The position numbers and the translations under genes are program-made. Under the pieces are notes generated by a model. It searched no databases. It was not told the DNA's origin and worked only from the letters and a program-made list of their open reading frames with translations. 64,000 nt of DNA. Source: Saccharopolyspora soli. GTDB taxonomy: Bacteria > Actinomycetota > Actinomycetes > Mycobacteriales > Pseudonocardiaceae. The stretch spans positions 62,001-126,000 of the forward strand of contig NZ_JALBWV010000006.1 of the NCBI RefSeq assembly GCF_022678645.1, given 5' to 3'. Below are positions 53,057 through 62,127 of this stretch, piece by piece (the stretch's first letter is position 1; each line of letters opens with the position of its first letter).

Positions 53057-54286
53057 CTACTTGGCTTCGCTGAGCAGCTCCGCCATCCGGGTCACGCCGG
53101 TGACCAGGTCGTCGTCGCCCAGCGCGTACGACAAGCGGAAGTAGCCCGGCGTGCCGAACGCCTCGCCCGGCACCACCGCGACCTCGGCCTGCTCCAGGAC
53201 CAGCCCGGCCAGCTCCACGCTGTTCTGCGGGCGAACGCCGCGGATCTCCTTGCCCAGCAGCTCCTTCACCGACGGGTACGCGTAGAACGCGCCCTGCGGC
53301 TCCGGGCAGCTGACACCGGGGATCGCTGAGAGCAGCTCGACGATCTTGCGGCGGCGGCGGTCGAACGCCGAGCGCATCTCCGCGACCGCGTCCAGCGAAC
53401 CGCTGACGGCCTCCAGCGCGGCCCGCTGCGAGACGTTGGCGACGTTGGACGACAGGTGCGACTGCAGGTTCCCGGCCGCCTTGATGACGTCCGACGGGCC
53501 GATCATCCAGCCCACCCGCCAGCCGGTCATGGCGTAGGTCTTGGCGACCCCGTTGAGCACCACGCACGTGTCCGCCAGTTCGGGGACCACGACCGGCATC
53601 GACACGTGCCGGGCGTCGCCATAGACCAGGTGCTCGTAGATCTCGTCGGTGACCACCCAGATGCCGTGCTCGACGGCCCAGCGGCCGATCGCCTCGACCT
53701 GCTCCGGCGGGTAGATCGCCCCGGTCGGGTTGGACGGCGAGTTGAACAGCAGCACCTTGGTGCGCGGGGTGCGCGCGGCCTCCAACTGCTCGACGGAGAC
53801 CAGGTAGCCGGTCGACTCGTCGGCGGGCACCACCACCGGCACACCACCCGGCAAGGTGATCGCCTCGGGGTAGGTGGTCCAGTACGGGGCGGGTAGCAGG
53901 ACCTCGTCACCCGGATCGATCAACGTCTGGAACGCCTGGTAGACGGCCTGCTTACCGCCGTTGGTCACCAGCACCTGGCTCGGCTGCACGGTGTAGTCGG
54001 AGTCGCGCAGGGTCTTCGTGGCGATGGCCTCGCGCAGCTCCGGCAGACCAGCCGCGGGGCTGTAGCGGTGGTTCTTCGGATCGGAGCAGGCGGCGATGGC
54101 GGCGTCCACGATCGGCTGCGGCGTCGGGAAGTCCGGTTCACCGGCGCCGAACCCGATCACCGGCCGCCCGGCGGCCTTGAGCGCCTTCGCCTTGGCATCC
54201 ACGGCCAGCGTGGCGGACTCGCTGATCCCGCCGATCCGCGCGGACACCCGCGCCTTAGTCTGTTGGTCTGTCTGAGGTGCGGCCAT
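53057..54286 (-). CDS. aspC: Pyridoxal-phosphate-dependent aspartate aminotransferase
   Basis: Class I aminotransferase interconverting aspartate/2-oxoglutarate and oxaloacetate/glutamate. 409 residues from ATG at 54286. Residues: substrate region [24 protein letters not shown] at 186-189, [14 protein letters not shown] with Asp214 and Tyr217, Lys249 in [16 protein letters not shown] binding the cofactor, and [12 protein letters not shown] with the carboxylate-binding Arg near the end. Convergent with the XRE regulator and divergent from tRNA-Trp/secE. A longer frame to 54403 has no family similarity. Confidence 0.93.
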   Translation of the reverse strand: MAAPQTDQQTKARVSARIGGISESATLAVDAKAKALKAAGRPVIGFGAGEPDFPTPQPIVDAAIAACSDPKNHRYSPAAGLPELREAIATKTLRDSDYTVQPSQVLVTNGGKQAVYQAFQTLIDPGDEVLLPAPYWTTYPEAITLPGGVPVVVPADESTGYLVSVEQLEAARTPRTKVLLFNSPSNPTGAIYPPEQVEAIGRWAVEHGIWVVTDEIYEHLVYGDARHVSMPVVVPELADTCVVLNGVAKTYAMTGWRVGWMIGPSDVIKAAGNLQSHLSSNVANVSQRAALEAVSGSLDAVAEMRSAFDRRRRKIVELLSAIPGVSCPEPQGAFYAYPSVKELLGKEIRGVRPQNSVELAGLVLEQAEVAVVPGEAFGTPGYFRLSYALGDDDLVTGVTRMAELLSEAK

Positions 54287-54400
54287 GACTGCAATCCTGG
54301 CAGATGCGAAGTGTCCTCCGACACGCTCCCCACCAGCGGCGGAGTTGTTCATGGCCGGACACGGGGGGTGCCGATGGAGCAAGGTCGTCGACGTGCCGTA

Positions 54401-54406
54401 CACTTT
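54401..54406 (+). promoter_or_regulatory. -10 element (TACACT) upstream of tRNA-Trp
   Basis: TACACT lies 94 bases before the tRNA. No good -35 is visible. Transcription from here would include the hairpin at 54428-54448. Confidence 0.35.
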
Positions 54407-54427
54407 CGAACCTGGGATGCCTGAACT

Positions 54428-54448
54428 CCCTGGAACAAGGTTCCAGGG
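54428..54448 (+). other. Perfect 9-base-pair hairpin in the tRNA-Trp leader
   Basis: CCCTGGAAC, AAG, GTTCCAGGG: perfect inverted repeat with a 3-base loop, 46 bases before the tRNA. No T tract follows. It may guide processing of the tRNA-secE transcript or be a protein site; role unknown. Confidence 0.5.
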
Positions 54449-54494
54449 CCGGTACAGGGCGTCCTGAATTGCGGTCGAGGTTCAGGACCGCCAA

Positions 54495-54567
<73 letters not shown>

Positions 54568-54597
54568 CGTCGATGCGACGGTGAGCGGAGGATGGGC

Positions 54598-55008
54598 GTG
54601 AGCGAGGACCGCGAGCAGGACCAGGACGGAGCGCGCGACGACGCCGCTCGTCCGTCCAGCGCCGCGGCGCGGCGCGCGCGTCGTGCCTCCGCCCGTCCGA
54701 CCGGTCGCAAGGGCCGGTCCGGCGAGTCGAATTCTTCGGGGTCCGACTCGGCGCGCACAACTGAGTCGAAGGGTCGGCCAACCCCATCGCGGGACGGTCG
54801 GCAGGGTCGGGTTTCGCTGTTCCGGAAGATCGGACGCTTCCTGCGCGAGGTCGTGGCCGAACTGCGCAAGGTCATCTGGCCTACGCGCAAGTCGTTGGCG
54901 ACCTACACCCTCGTGGTGCTGGTGTTCGTCAGCATCATGGTGGCGTTCGTGGCCGGTGTGGACGTGCTCTTCGCCAGGGGCGTTGGGTGGTTGTTCGGCA
55001 CCGGCTGA
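54598..55008 (+). CDS. secE: Preprotein translocase subunit SecE
   Basis: Essential small subunit of the SecYEG channel. 136 residues: a long hydrophilic Arg/Ser-rich N-terminal extension (residues 1-75), then the conserved [20 protein letters not shown] and one membrane helix [23 protein letters not shown] at 54598 has GGAGG 6 bases upstream; the ATG at 54592 is too close to that site. First protein gene after tRNA-Trp, followed by nusG. Confidence 0.94.
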   Translation: MSEDREQDQDGARDDAARPSSAAARRARRASARPTGRKGRSGESNSSGSDSARTTESKGRPTPSRDGRQGRVSLFRKIGRFLREVVAELRKVIWPTRKSLATYTLVVLVFVSIMVAFVAGVDVLFARGVGWLFGTG

Positions 55009-55090
55009 ACACCATCAGGCACGCGCCAGGTGGTGCCGGCGGCGGAGCAACGACCCGGCACGCAACGCACGAGAGGAAGCGAGACCGACT

Positions 55091-55912
55091 GTGACCTCCC
55101 ACGAGGGTCAGGAATCCACCGGCCTCACCGACGAGCAGGTGCTGCCCGAGGCCGAACAGGCCGAGGCGACCGCGGACTCGGTCGACGCAGTCGATTCCGC
55201 GGACGGCGCCGACTCCGGCGAGGACACCGGTGCGGCCGACGAGACCGAGGTGTCGGCCGAGATCGACAGCGAGAGCGGCGAAGCCGACGAGGCGGCCGCC
55301 GAGCCCGATCCGGTCGAGGAGCTGCGCGCCGCGCTGCGTCGCGCCCCAGGCGACTGGTACGTCGTGCACTCCTACGCGGGCTACGAGAACAAGGTCAAGA
55401 CCAACCTCGAAACGCGGGCCCAGACGCTCGACGTCGAGGACTACATCTTCCAGGTCGAGGTGCCGACCGAAGAGGTCACCGAGATCAAGAACGGCCAGCG
55501 CAAGCTGGTGCAGCGCAAGGTGCTGCCCGGCTACATCCTGGTGCGGATGGAACTCAACGACGCGTCCTGGAGCGCGGTGCGCAACACGCCGGGTGTCACC
55601 GGCTTCGTCGGCGCCACCTCCAAGCCGTCGCCGCTGACCATCGACGAGGTGCTGAAGTTCCTGGCCCCGCAGGTCGAGGAGAAGAAGGCCGAGGCTGGCA
55701 AGAAGACCGCCGCGCAGGCCGCTGCCAAGCCTGCGGTGGAGGTCGACTTCGAGGTCGGCGAGTCCGTCACCGTGATGGACGGCCCGTTCGCGACCCTGCC
55801 TGCGACGATCAACGAGGTCAACCCGGACGCCCAGAAGCTCAAGGTGCTGGTGTCGATCTTCGGCCGCGAAACACCGGTTGAGCTGTCGTTCAACCAGGTT
55901 TCCAAGATCTGA
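55091..55912 (+). CDS. nusG: Transcription termination/antitermination factor NusG
   Basis: Binds RNA polymerase and couples it to ribosomes or Rho. 273 residues: an acidic N-terminal extension of about 80 residues ([20 protein letters not shown]), the NGN domain ([60 protein letters not shown]) and a C-terminal KOW domain ([39 protein letters not shown]). GTG start; GAGAGGAAG lies about 12 bases upstream. The acidic extension is typical of actinobacteria. Confidence 0.95.
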   Translation: MTSHEGQESTGLTDEQVLPEAEQAEATADSVDAVDSADGADSGEDTGAADETEVSAEIDSESGEADEAAAEPDPVEELRAALRRAPGDWYVVHSYAGYENKVKTNLETRAQTLDVEDYIFQVEVPTEEVTEIKNGQRKLVQRKVLPGYILVRMELNDASWSAVRNTPGVTGFVGATSKPSPLTIDEVLKFLAPQVEEKKAEAGKKTAAQAAAKPAVEVDFEVGESVTVMDGPFATLPATINEVNPDAQKLKVLVSIFGRETPVELSFNQVSKI

Positions 55913-56067
55913 CCGTCTCCCCGGTGCGGGAGCGCGGCGGCTGCGCGCGGATCTGGCAGGACCCACGCGCAGGAGCGGGCGATGCCACCGTTTCGTGGTC
56001 TCGCCAGATTCGGCTCCGCCAATAGGCGGGGCCGGGCAACCGGATAGCGAAGACACAGGAAGCAAAC

Positions 56068-56502
56068 ATGCCGCCCAAGAAGAAGAAGCTGGCAGCGATC
56101 ATCAAGCTGCAGATCCAGGCGGGCCAGGCCAACCCGGCCCCGCCGGTCGGCCCGGCGCTGGGTCAGCACGGCGTCAACATCATGGAGTTCTGCAAGGCGT
56201 ACAACGCCGCCACGGAGAACCAGCGTGGCAACGTCGTGCCGGTCGAGATCTCCGTGTTCGAAGACCGCTCCTTCAGCTTCGCGCTGAAGACCCCGCCAGC
56301 CGCCAAGCTGCTGCTCAAGGCAGCCGGTGTGGCCAAGGGCAGCGGTGAGCCGCACAAGACCAAGGTCGGCAAGGTCTCCATGGACCAGGTCCGCGAGATC
56401 GCGCAGACCAAGATGGCGGACCTCAACGCCAACGACATCGACCAGGCGGCCAAGATCATCGCGGGTACCGCGCGGTCGATGGGCCTGACGGTCGAGGGCT
56501 GA
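56068..56502 (+). CDS. rplK: 50S ribosomal protein L11
   Basis: Stalk-base protein binding 23S rRNA at the GTPase centre. 144 residues: [60 protein letters not shown], and C-terminal RNA-binding domain [20 protein letters not shown] ... [23 protein letters not shown] with ACAGGAAG upstream. The 155-base gap after nusG may carry leader structure. Confidence 0.97.
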   Translation: MPPKKKKLAAIIKLQIQAGQANPAPPVGPALGQHGVNIMEFCKAYNAATENQRGNVVPVEISVFEDRSFSFALKTPPAAKLLLKAAGVAKGSGEPHKTKVGKVSMDQVREIAQTKMADLNANDIDQAAKIIAGTARSMGLTVEG

Positions 56503-56580
56503 ACCGAAACACCGAGAAGTGTGGGAGGGCTCCAGCGCAGCCCAACCAACCACAACTGATCCACCTGCGATAGGACAGAA

Positions 56581-57291
56581 ATGGCAAAGCGCAGCAAGGC
56601 ATACCAGCAGGCGGCCGAGCTGATCGACAAATCGCGGCTGTACGCGCCGCTGGAAGCCGCCGAACTGGCCAAGAAGACCTCCAAGGCCAAGATGGACGCC
56701 ACCGTCGAGGTGGCGCTGCGGTTGGGTGTTGACCCCCGCAAGGCAGACCAGATGGTCCGCGGCACCGTGAACCTGCCGCACGGCACTGGCAAGACTGCCC
56801 GCGTCATCGTGTTCGCCGTCGGTGACAAGGCCGCTGAGGCCGAGGCCGCCGGGGCGGACGCGGTTGGTTCCGAGGACCTGATCGAGCGCATTCAGGGCGG
56901 CTGGCTCGATTTCGACGCGGCGATCGCCACCCCGGACCAGATGGCCAAGGTCGGCAAGATCGCGCGGGTGCTCGGTCCGCGCGGCCTGATGCCGAACCCG
57001 AAGACCGGCACCGTCACCCCGAACGTCAGCAAGGCGATCGCGGACATCAAGGGCGGCAAGATCAACTTCCGGGTCGACAAGCAGGCCAATCTGCACTTCA
57101 TCATCGGCAAGGTGTCCTTCGACACCGAGAAGCTGGTGGAGAACTACGCGGCTGCGCTGGACGAGGTCCTGCGCGCCAAGCCGTCGGCGTCGAAGGGTCG
57201 GTACCTGAAGAAGGTCACCTTCACGACGACGATGGGACCGGGCATCCCGGTGGACCCGGCCATCACCCGCGGTCTGACGGCCTCGGCCTGA
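56581..57291 (+). CDS. rplA: 50S ribosomal protein L1
   Basis: L1-stalk protein, which also represses its own operon mRNA in many bacteria. 236 residues: [80 protein letters not shown] and [23 protein letters not shown] with TAGGACAG upstream. A strong terminator follows 16 bases after the stop, so rplKA and rplJL are separate units here. Confidence 0.97.
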   Translation: MAKRSKAYQQAAELIDKSRLYAPLEAAELAKKTSKAKMDATVEVALRLGVDPRKADQMVRGTVNLPHGTGKTARVIVFAVGDKAAEAEAAGADAVGSEDLIERIQGGWLDFDAAIATPDQMAKVGKIARVLGPRGLMPNPKTGTVTPNVSKAIADIKGGKINFRVDKQANLHFIIGKVSFDTEKLVENYAAALDEVLRAKPSASKGRYLKKVTFTTTMGPGIPVDPAITRGLTASA

Positions 57292-57307
57292 CGACGCGAA
57301 GTTCCGC

Positions 57308-57348
57308 TGAGAGGGCGGGCCGCTCCCCCGGAGTGGCCCGCCCTCTCA
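57308..57348. terminator. Terminator after rplA, shared with convergent gene
   Basis: TGAGAGGGCGGGCC (57308-57321) pairs with GGCCCGCCCTCTCA (57335-57348), with CTCC/GGAG pairing further inside the loop. Symmetric, so it can also stop transcription of the minus-strand gene ending at 57379. Confidence 0.8.
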
Positions 57349-57378
57349 CGTGTGAGTGGTTCAGCGACCACCCAGCGG

Positions 57379-58203
57379 TCAGCCGCAGCTGGGGGTCTGG
57401 AGGTTGTAGGCGCTGATCGTCCAGCCTCCGTCGGGTTGTTGGGTGAGTCTGAAGCTCCCGAGCAGGGGTCCGCCGCTTACTTGCATGCGGCAGCCCAGGA
57501 CCTGGGCTTCGGTGCCGACGATCGTCACCGCGTCGTGGCCGAAATTCGGGTTCGCGTAGGCGTTCGGATCCGTGATCTGGGCGTGCACCTGGTTGGCCGC
57601 TGTGGTGCAATCCGGGGCTTGGTGGGCGGCGGCGAAGCCGGACTTGCCCGCGGCGTCGAACATTTCGCACGCCCGTTCCGGATTTGCTCCGCGCAGCCAG
57701 TTGTAGACACCGCGCACCGCTTGCTGCGGATTCGTCGATTTCACCGGTACCGAGTCCGCCGGGACGCCGCCGGTGCCAGTGCCGCCACCCGAGTTGCTGT
57801 CGCCGCCGCTGAAGTAGTAGTCGATCGCGTACGGGATCAGCAACAGCGCGAGCAGCAGGTAGATCAGCCGTCGGACCAGCTTGAACCGCAGCAGCCACAA
57901 GGCCCGTTTCCACCAGGGTTTTTTCGGTTGCGCCGCAGGGGGTGCGGTCGGTGGTGGTGCCACCACGTCGCCGCCCTGGGACTGTTGCCATTCGCGGAAG
58001 CGTTGGAATTCCAGGAATTGCTGGTACTGGCGGAATTCCTCTTCGTCGCTGGGCTGCTGCGGAGGAGTCGCCGATGTTGGCTTGTCGACCACCTCGCTTT
58101 CCACGACCTCGGCGTCGACGATCTCCGCCGGTCGCGTGCTCTCGGGCAGATTCGCACCGGGTTGCGGTCGGGGCGACTCGTTCTGATCAGCCACGCCCCA
58201 CAT
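57379..58203 (-). CDS. Membrane-anchored hypothetical protein with extracytoplasmic domain
   Basis: 274 residues from ATG at 58203 (GTG at 58194 equally possible). Cytoplasmic N-terminus is acidic and Gln-rich (EEEFRQYQQFLEFQRFREWQ), then KKPWWKRALWLLRFKLVRRL and one membrane helix IYLLLALLLIPYAIDYYF. The outer part has a Gly/Ser linker and a cystatin/NTF2-like domain: QQAVRGVYNWLRGANPERAC, EMFDAAGKSGFAAAHQAPDC and a final NLQTPSCG, with cysteines that could form disulfides. Function unknown. It interrupts the rplKA-rplJL gene order on the opposite strand. Confidence 0.7.
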   Translation of the reverse strand: MWGVADQNESPRPQPGANLPESTRPAEIVDAEVVESEVVDKPTSATPPQQPSDEEEFRQYQQFLEFQRFREWQQSQGGDVVAPPPTAPPAAQPKKPWWKRALWLLRFKLVRRLIYLLLALLLIPYAIDYYFSGGDSNSGGGTGTGGVPADSVPVKSTNPQQAVRGVYNWLRGANPERACEMFDAAGKSGFAAAHQAPDCTTAANQVHAQITDPNAYANPNFGHDAVTIVGTEAQVLGCRMQVSGGPLLGSFRLTQQPDGGWTISAYNLQTPSCG

Positions 58204-58320
58204 GATGCCCGGCCGTGCCAGCGAGGTCACCATCGGTGATCCCGGTTGGTGGTCCAGCTCGGCGGCGCGGACGGCGGGAATTCCGCTGCTCTGGCTTCCG
58301 GTGCTGTTCAGGTGGGGTGC

Positions 58321-58351
58321 TTGGGATGCTCCGGGGCGCGTCGCGTATCCT
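58321..58351 (+). promoter_or_regulatory. Candidate rplJ promoter
   Basis: TTGGGA (58321-58326), 19 bases, TATCCT (58346-58351). This would give an rplJ leader of about 215 bases. Confidence 0.35.
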
Positions 58352-58359
58352 GGTCGAGG

Positions 58360-58573
58360 TTCCACCCAAGACCGCTGGTCTTCTCCGCGTCCCGTGTGGG
58401 GCGGGGAGAACTAAGGTCCCGTGAGATGCGGGCGGCCCGCGCAGGAGGGACGAGGCTACTCGTGCGCGCGCCGCGCTCATGATCTTGACGCCCCGTGCTT
58501 GCTGCGCCGGGGCGTTTTGTCGTCTCAGGACCGACTGGATGCGGATCACAGTCGGAAATAGAGAGGAGGCGAC
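58360..58573 (+). promoter_or_regulatory. rplJ mRNA leader (ribosomal protein L10 leader) with attenuator-like hairpin
   Basis: The 370 bases before rplJ hold no gene. L10 leaders, to which L10 or L10-L12 binds to limit its own synthesis, are known at this place in many bacteria. Here ACGCCCCG (58488-58495) pairs with CGGGGCGT (58508-58515), followed by TTTTG, an intrinsic-terminator shape 60 bases before the rplJ start. The L10-binding fold itself was not modelled. Boundaries approximate. Confidence 0.5.
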
Positions 58574-59101
58574 ATGGCGAGGCCCGACAAGGTCGATGCG
58601 GTCACCGAGATCGCGGGCCGGTTCAACACCTCGACCGCTGCGCTCGTGACCGAGTACCGCGGGCTGTCCATGGCGCAGCTGTCTGAGCTGCGCCATGCCC
58701 TCGGTGCGGGCGCGACGTACCGTGTCGCGAAGAACACGCTGGTCAAGCGTGCCGCCGAGCAATCCGGCGTCGAGGGACTCGACGACCTGTTCGTCGGCCC
58801 GACCGCGATTGCCTTCGTCGAGGGCGAGCCGGTCGACGCGGCCAAGGCGCTGCGCGATTTCGCCAAGGAAAACAAGGCCCTGGTGATCAAGGGCGGTTAC
58901 ATGGACGGCCGCGCGCTGTCCGTGTCCGAGGTCGAGAGCATCGCCGACCTCGACTCCCGCGAGGTCACCCTGTCCAAGTTGGCCGGGGCCATGAAGGCCA
59001 AGATGGGCCAGGCTGCCGCGCTGTTCGCCGCGCCGGCGTCCCAGATGGCTCGGTTGGCTGCCGCTCTGCAGGAGAAGAAGGGCGGCGAAACCGACGCCTG
59101 A
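58574..59101 (+). CDS. rplJ: 50S ribosomal protein L10
   Basis: Stalk protein linking L12 dimers to the ribosome. 175 residues: [80 protein letters not shown], and a C-terminal helix for L12 dimers ([18 protein letters not shown]). ATG with AGAGAGGAGG upstream. rplL follows after 87 bases. Confidence 0.97.
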   Translation: MARPDKVDAVTEIAGRFNTSTAALVTEYRGLSMAQLSELRHALGAGATYRVAKNTLVKRAAEQSGVEGLDDLFVGPTAIAFVEGEPVDAAKALRDFAKENKALVIKGGYMDGRALSVSEVESIADLDSREVTLSKLAGAMKAKMGQAAALFAAPASQMARLAAALQEKKGGETDA

Positions 59102-59188
59102 GTCCCACGTGGACACGGTTGTCGGTCGCAGAAACTCCCCGCCCGGACACCGTCGGTGGCCGGGTACCGAACGGAAAGGAACGCCGTC

Positions 59189-59572
59189 GTGGCGAAGCTG
59201 AGCAACGAAGAGCTGTTGGACGTCTTCAAGGAGATGACCCTCCTGGAGCTGTCGGAGTTCGTGAAGCAGTTCGAGGACACCTTCGACGTCACCGCCGCCG
59301 CTCCGGCCGCGGTCGTGGCCGGTCCGGCCGCCGCTGCGGCTCCGGCTGCCGAGGAGCAGGACGAGTTCGACGTCATCCTCGAAGGCGCTGGTGACAAGAA
59401 GATCCAGGTCATCAAGGTCGTCCGCGAGATCGTCTCGGGCCTGGGTCTGAAGGAGGCCAAGGAGCTCGTCGAGGGCGCCCCGAAGCCGATCCTGGAGAAG
59501 GTCGACAAGGAGAAGGCCAACGAGGCCAAGGCCAAGCTGGAGGAGTCCGGCGCTTCCGTCTCCCTGAAGTGA
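59189..59572 (+). CDS. rplL: 50S ribosomal protein L7/L12
   Basis: Factor-recruiting stalk protein, 127 residues. N-terminal dimer domain [20 protein letters not shown], Ala/Pro hinge [20 protein letters not shown], and C-terminal domain [43 protein letters not shown] at 59189 has GGAAAGGA 8 bases upstream; an ATG at 59156 in frame would add an unrelated N-terminus. Confidence 0.97.
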   Translation: MAKLSNEELLDVFKEMTLLELSEFVKQFEDTFDVTAAAPAAVVAGPAAAAAPAAEEQDEFDVILEGAGDKKIQVIKVVREIVSGLGLKEAKELVEGAPKPILEKVDKEKANEAKAKLEESGASVSLK

Positions 59573-59698
59573 GTTGTGCGGGGTAGGCGGGTCGGATGAT
59601 CAACCCGCCCAGGCGGGAAAGAGCGCCGCTTATCTGACATCTGGTGCAGTTCACCACCGGTGGACGCGGCACTCCCGTTTATCCTGACTCACCGTGTA

Positions 59699-59740
59699 AA
59701 GGCGGGTACTCGCAGTCGCGGGTACCCGCCTTTTCGCTTT
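59699..59740 (+). terminator. Terminator after rplL
   Basis: AAGGCGGGTACTCGC (59699-59713), loop AGTC, GCGGGTACCCGCCTT (59718-59732), then TTCGCTTT: a 15-base-pair stem with one mismatch or wobble. A smaller hairpin GGCGGGT/ACCCGCC lies at 59586-59609. The rest of the 366-base gap to mceG shows no gene. Confidence 0.8.
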
Positions 59741-59938
59741 CCGGGAATGAGTTGAATCGCTTTTATCGGACAAATCTTGTTGACCTGCGAAATCCGGGTG
59801 AACTGACGAGTAACCCGTCCGCGTCGGCGTCGTTGCACAGGTGTGACGCTGCTGGTCTTCGTTGAGCGCGTCACATGTGCCAGGCTGCCTTTCCGGGGAC
59901 GACCCGGTCGGGTGAAATCGAGGAACGCGGAGGTTCGG

Positions 59939-61120
59939 ATGGGCGTCGAGGTGGTCGTCGACGGACTGTCGAAGTCCTTCGGCGCGCAGACCATCTGGCG
60001 GGACGTCACGCTGACACTTCCTCCCGGCGAGATCAGCGTGCTGCTGGGGCCTTCCGGCACCGGGAAGTCGGTGTTCCTGAAGTCGTTGGTCGGCCTGCTG
60101 AAGCCGGACCAGGGCGAGGTGGTCATCAACGGGGTGGACATCTGCACCTGTTCGGAACAGAAGCTCTACGAGATCCGCAAGCTCTTCGGCGTGCTGTTCC
60201 AGGACGGCGCGCTGTTCGGTTCGATGAACCTGTTTGACAACATCGCCTTTCCGCTTCGCGAGCACACCCGCAAGAGCGAGTCCGAGATCCGCTCCGTGGT
60301 GCTGGAGAAGATGGAGATGGTCGGGCTCATCGGCGCTGAGGAGAAGCTGCCCGGCGAGATTTCCGGCGGGATGCGCAAACGGGCCGGGTTGGCTCGCGCG
60401 TTGGTGCTGGATCCGGAGATCATTTTGTTCGACGAGCCGGATTCCGGACTCGACCCGGTGCGCACCGCATTGCTGAACCAGTTGATCGTCGATCTGAACG
60501 CGCAGATCGACGCGACTTTCTTGATCGTCACGCACGACATCAACACCGCGCGGACCGTGCCGGACAACATCGGCATGCTGTTCAGCCGAAACCTGGTGAC
60601 GTTCGGGCCGCGCGAGGTGTTGCTGACCTCGACCGAGCCGGTGGTGGAGCAGTTCCTCAACGGACGTCCCCAGGGGCCGATCGGGATGAGCGAGGAGAAG
60701 GACGCCGGACAGGCCGCTGCTGAGCTGGCACAACTGCGCGATGCCGATCTCGGCGTGCCGCACATCATGCCGCAGCTGGAGGTCACCGCAGGACTGCCGG
60801 AGCGGGCCGCGGTGCGGCGCCGCAAGGATCGCGTGCTGCGGCAGTTGCGCACGCTGGCCCCGGCCGCGCAGCAGGAGATCATGAAGACGCTGACCCCCGA
60901 CGAGCTGGCGCTCTACGGCCTCGCCGCACCGGCAACCGGATCCTGGCCGCAGCGGACCGAGCCGGTGCGCGCGGCGAACCTTCCGCAGCCGGTGCGCCCG
61001 TCGCCGCGGCCGAGGCAGCCGGAACGGACTCCGGAGCAACCGCCGTGGTCTGGCGGGGCCGAGCAGGAAGCCGGTGAACCACGACGTCGCTGGTTCGGCC
61101 GCAAGCGGGGTGAGCGGTGA
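59939..61120 (+). CDS. mceG: ABC transporter ATPase of Mce systems (MceG/Mkl)
   Basis: ATPase that powers Mce lipid/steroid importers together with YrbE permeases. 393 residues from ATG at 59939, GGAGG 5 bases upstream. Walker A GPSGTGKS at 37-44, Q-loop VLFQDGALFGSMNLFDNIAF, signature EISGGMRKRAGLARALVLDP, Walker B IILFDEPDSGLDPV, and H-loop FLIVTHDINTARTVPD. A C-terminal extension of about 120 residues (GMSEEKDAGQAAAELAQLRD and a Pro-rich end) is typical of Mkl. Overlaps yrbEA by 4 bases (GTGA). Position after rplL is as in mycobacteria. Confidence 0.94.
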   Translation: MGVEVVVDGLSKSFGAQTIWRDVTLTLPPGEISVLLGPSGTGKSVFLKSLVGLLKPDQGEVVINGVDICTCSEQKLYEIRKLFGVLFQDGALFGSMNLFDNIAFPLREHTRKSESEIRSVVLEKMEMVGLIGAEEKLPGEISGGMRKRAGLARALVLDPEIILFDEPDSGLDPVRTALLNQLIVDLNAQIDATFLIVTHDINTARTVPDNIGMLFSRNLVTFGPREVLLTSTEPVVEQFLNGRPQGPIGMSEEKDAGQAAAELAQLRDADLGVPHIMPQLEVTAGLPERAAVRRRKDRVLRQLRTLAPAAQQEIMKTLTPDELALYGLAAPATGSWPQRTEPVRAANLPQPVRPSPRPRQPERTPEQPPWSGGAEQEAGEPRRRWFGRKRGER

Positions 61121-61911
61121 GCGCTCCTCCTCATCAGGCGCGGTTTCCGGGTGCGGGCGGGCTGCGCGAGACCGGTCGGCTGTTCGCCCTGGCGCTGGAC
61201 GTGGTCCGCGCGATGCCCAGCCGACCGTTCCAGATCCGCGAGTTCATCCAGCAGTGCTGGTTCATCGCCAGCGTGACGATCCTGCCGACGGCGCTGGTGT
61301 CCATCCCCTTCGGCGCGGTGATCGCGCTCCAGCTGGGCTCGCTGACCAGGCAGATCGGTGCGCAGTCGTTCACCGGCGCGGCCAGCGTGCTGGCGATCAT
61401 CCAGCAGGCCAGCCCGATCGTCACCGCGTTGCTGATCGCCGGGGCCGGTGGCTCGGCGATCTGCGCGGACCTGGGTTCCCGCAAGATCCGCGACGAGATC
61501 GACGCGATGGAGGTGCTGGGCGTCTCGCCGATCCAGCGGCTGGTGGTGCCGCGGGTGTTGGCCGCGATGCTGGTGGCGCTACTGCTCAACGGCATGGTCA
61601 GCGTGGTTGGCGTGATGGGCGGTTACACGTTCAACGTGATCATGCAGGACGGCACGCCCGGCGCGTACATGGCGAGCTTCAACGCGTTGGCGCAGCTGCC
61701 GGACATTTGGATCAGCGAGCTGAAGGCGGTGATCTTCGGCTTCCTGGCGGGGGTGGTGGCGGCCTACCGGGGGTTGCACCCGCCGCCGGGGCCGAAGGGT
61801 GTCGGGGACGCCGTGAACCAGTCGGTGGTGATCACCTTCCTGCTGCTGTTCGCGGTGAACTTCGTCCTCACCACGCTCTACCTCCAGCTAGTGCCGCCCA
61901 AGGGAATGTGA
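61117..61911 (+). CDS. yrbEA: MlaE/YrbE-family permease, first of pair
   Basis: Integral membrane permease of an Mce lipid importer, 264 residues, five or six helices. Seen: QIREFIQQCWFIASVTILPT, SIPFGAVIALQLGSLTRQIG, SPIVTALLIAGAGGSAICAD, the coupling motif LGSRKIRDEIDAMEVLGVSP, and AVIFGFLAGVVAAYRGLHPP. GTG start overlaps mceG. The second permease normally begins within a few bases of the stop, but here 216 bases including a hairpin repeat intervene. Confidence 0.93.
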   Translation: MSAPPHQARFPGAGGLRETGRLFALALDVVRAMPSRPFQIREFIQQCWFIASVTILPTALVSIPFGAVIALQLGSLTRQIGAQSFTGAASVLAIIQQASPIVTALLIAGAGGSAICADLGSRKIRDEIDAMEVLGVSPIQRLVVPRVLAAMLVALLLNGMVSVVGVMGGYTFNVIMQDGTPGAYMASFNALAQLPDIWISELKAVIFGFLAGVVAAYRGLHPPPGPKGVGDAVNQSVVITFLLLFAVNFVLTTLYLQLVPPKGM

Positions 61912-61939
61912 CATGTCCAAAAGCCTGTTTCCAGACTCG

Positions 61940-62070
61940 TTTTGCGTAGCGGTGCGGGTGGCGGAACCTCAGACGCCGCCTCGGCTGCGGGATCCCCGAC
62001 TTATGTATGTCCAATACACGGCACTGGGGCTGTCCTCGCGAGGGCGACGTCTGAGAACCCGCGGCGGTGC
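61940..62070 (+). repeat. Well-preserved copy E of dispersed hairpin repeat, between yrbEA and yrbEB
   Basis: Begins TTTTGCGTAGCGGTGCGGG and ends GAACCCGCGGCGGTGC. Left arm CTCAGACGCCGCCTCG (61968-61983) pairs with CGAGGGCGACGTCTGAG (62039-62055) with one bulge and one mismatch. The loop GCGGGATCCCCGACTTATGT ATGTCC is as in copy D. It sits inside an operon, in the same orientation as transcription. Confidence 0.75.
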
Positions 62071-62127
62071 CAGCTGCGAGGGTGGGCTAAGCGGCTTCGC
62101 CGCTTCAAAGACAGCGGAAATGCGACC

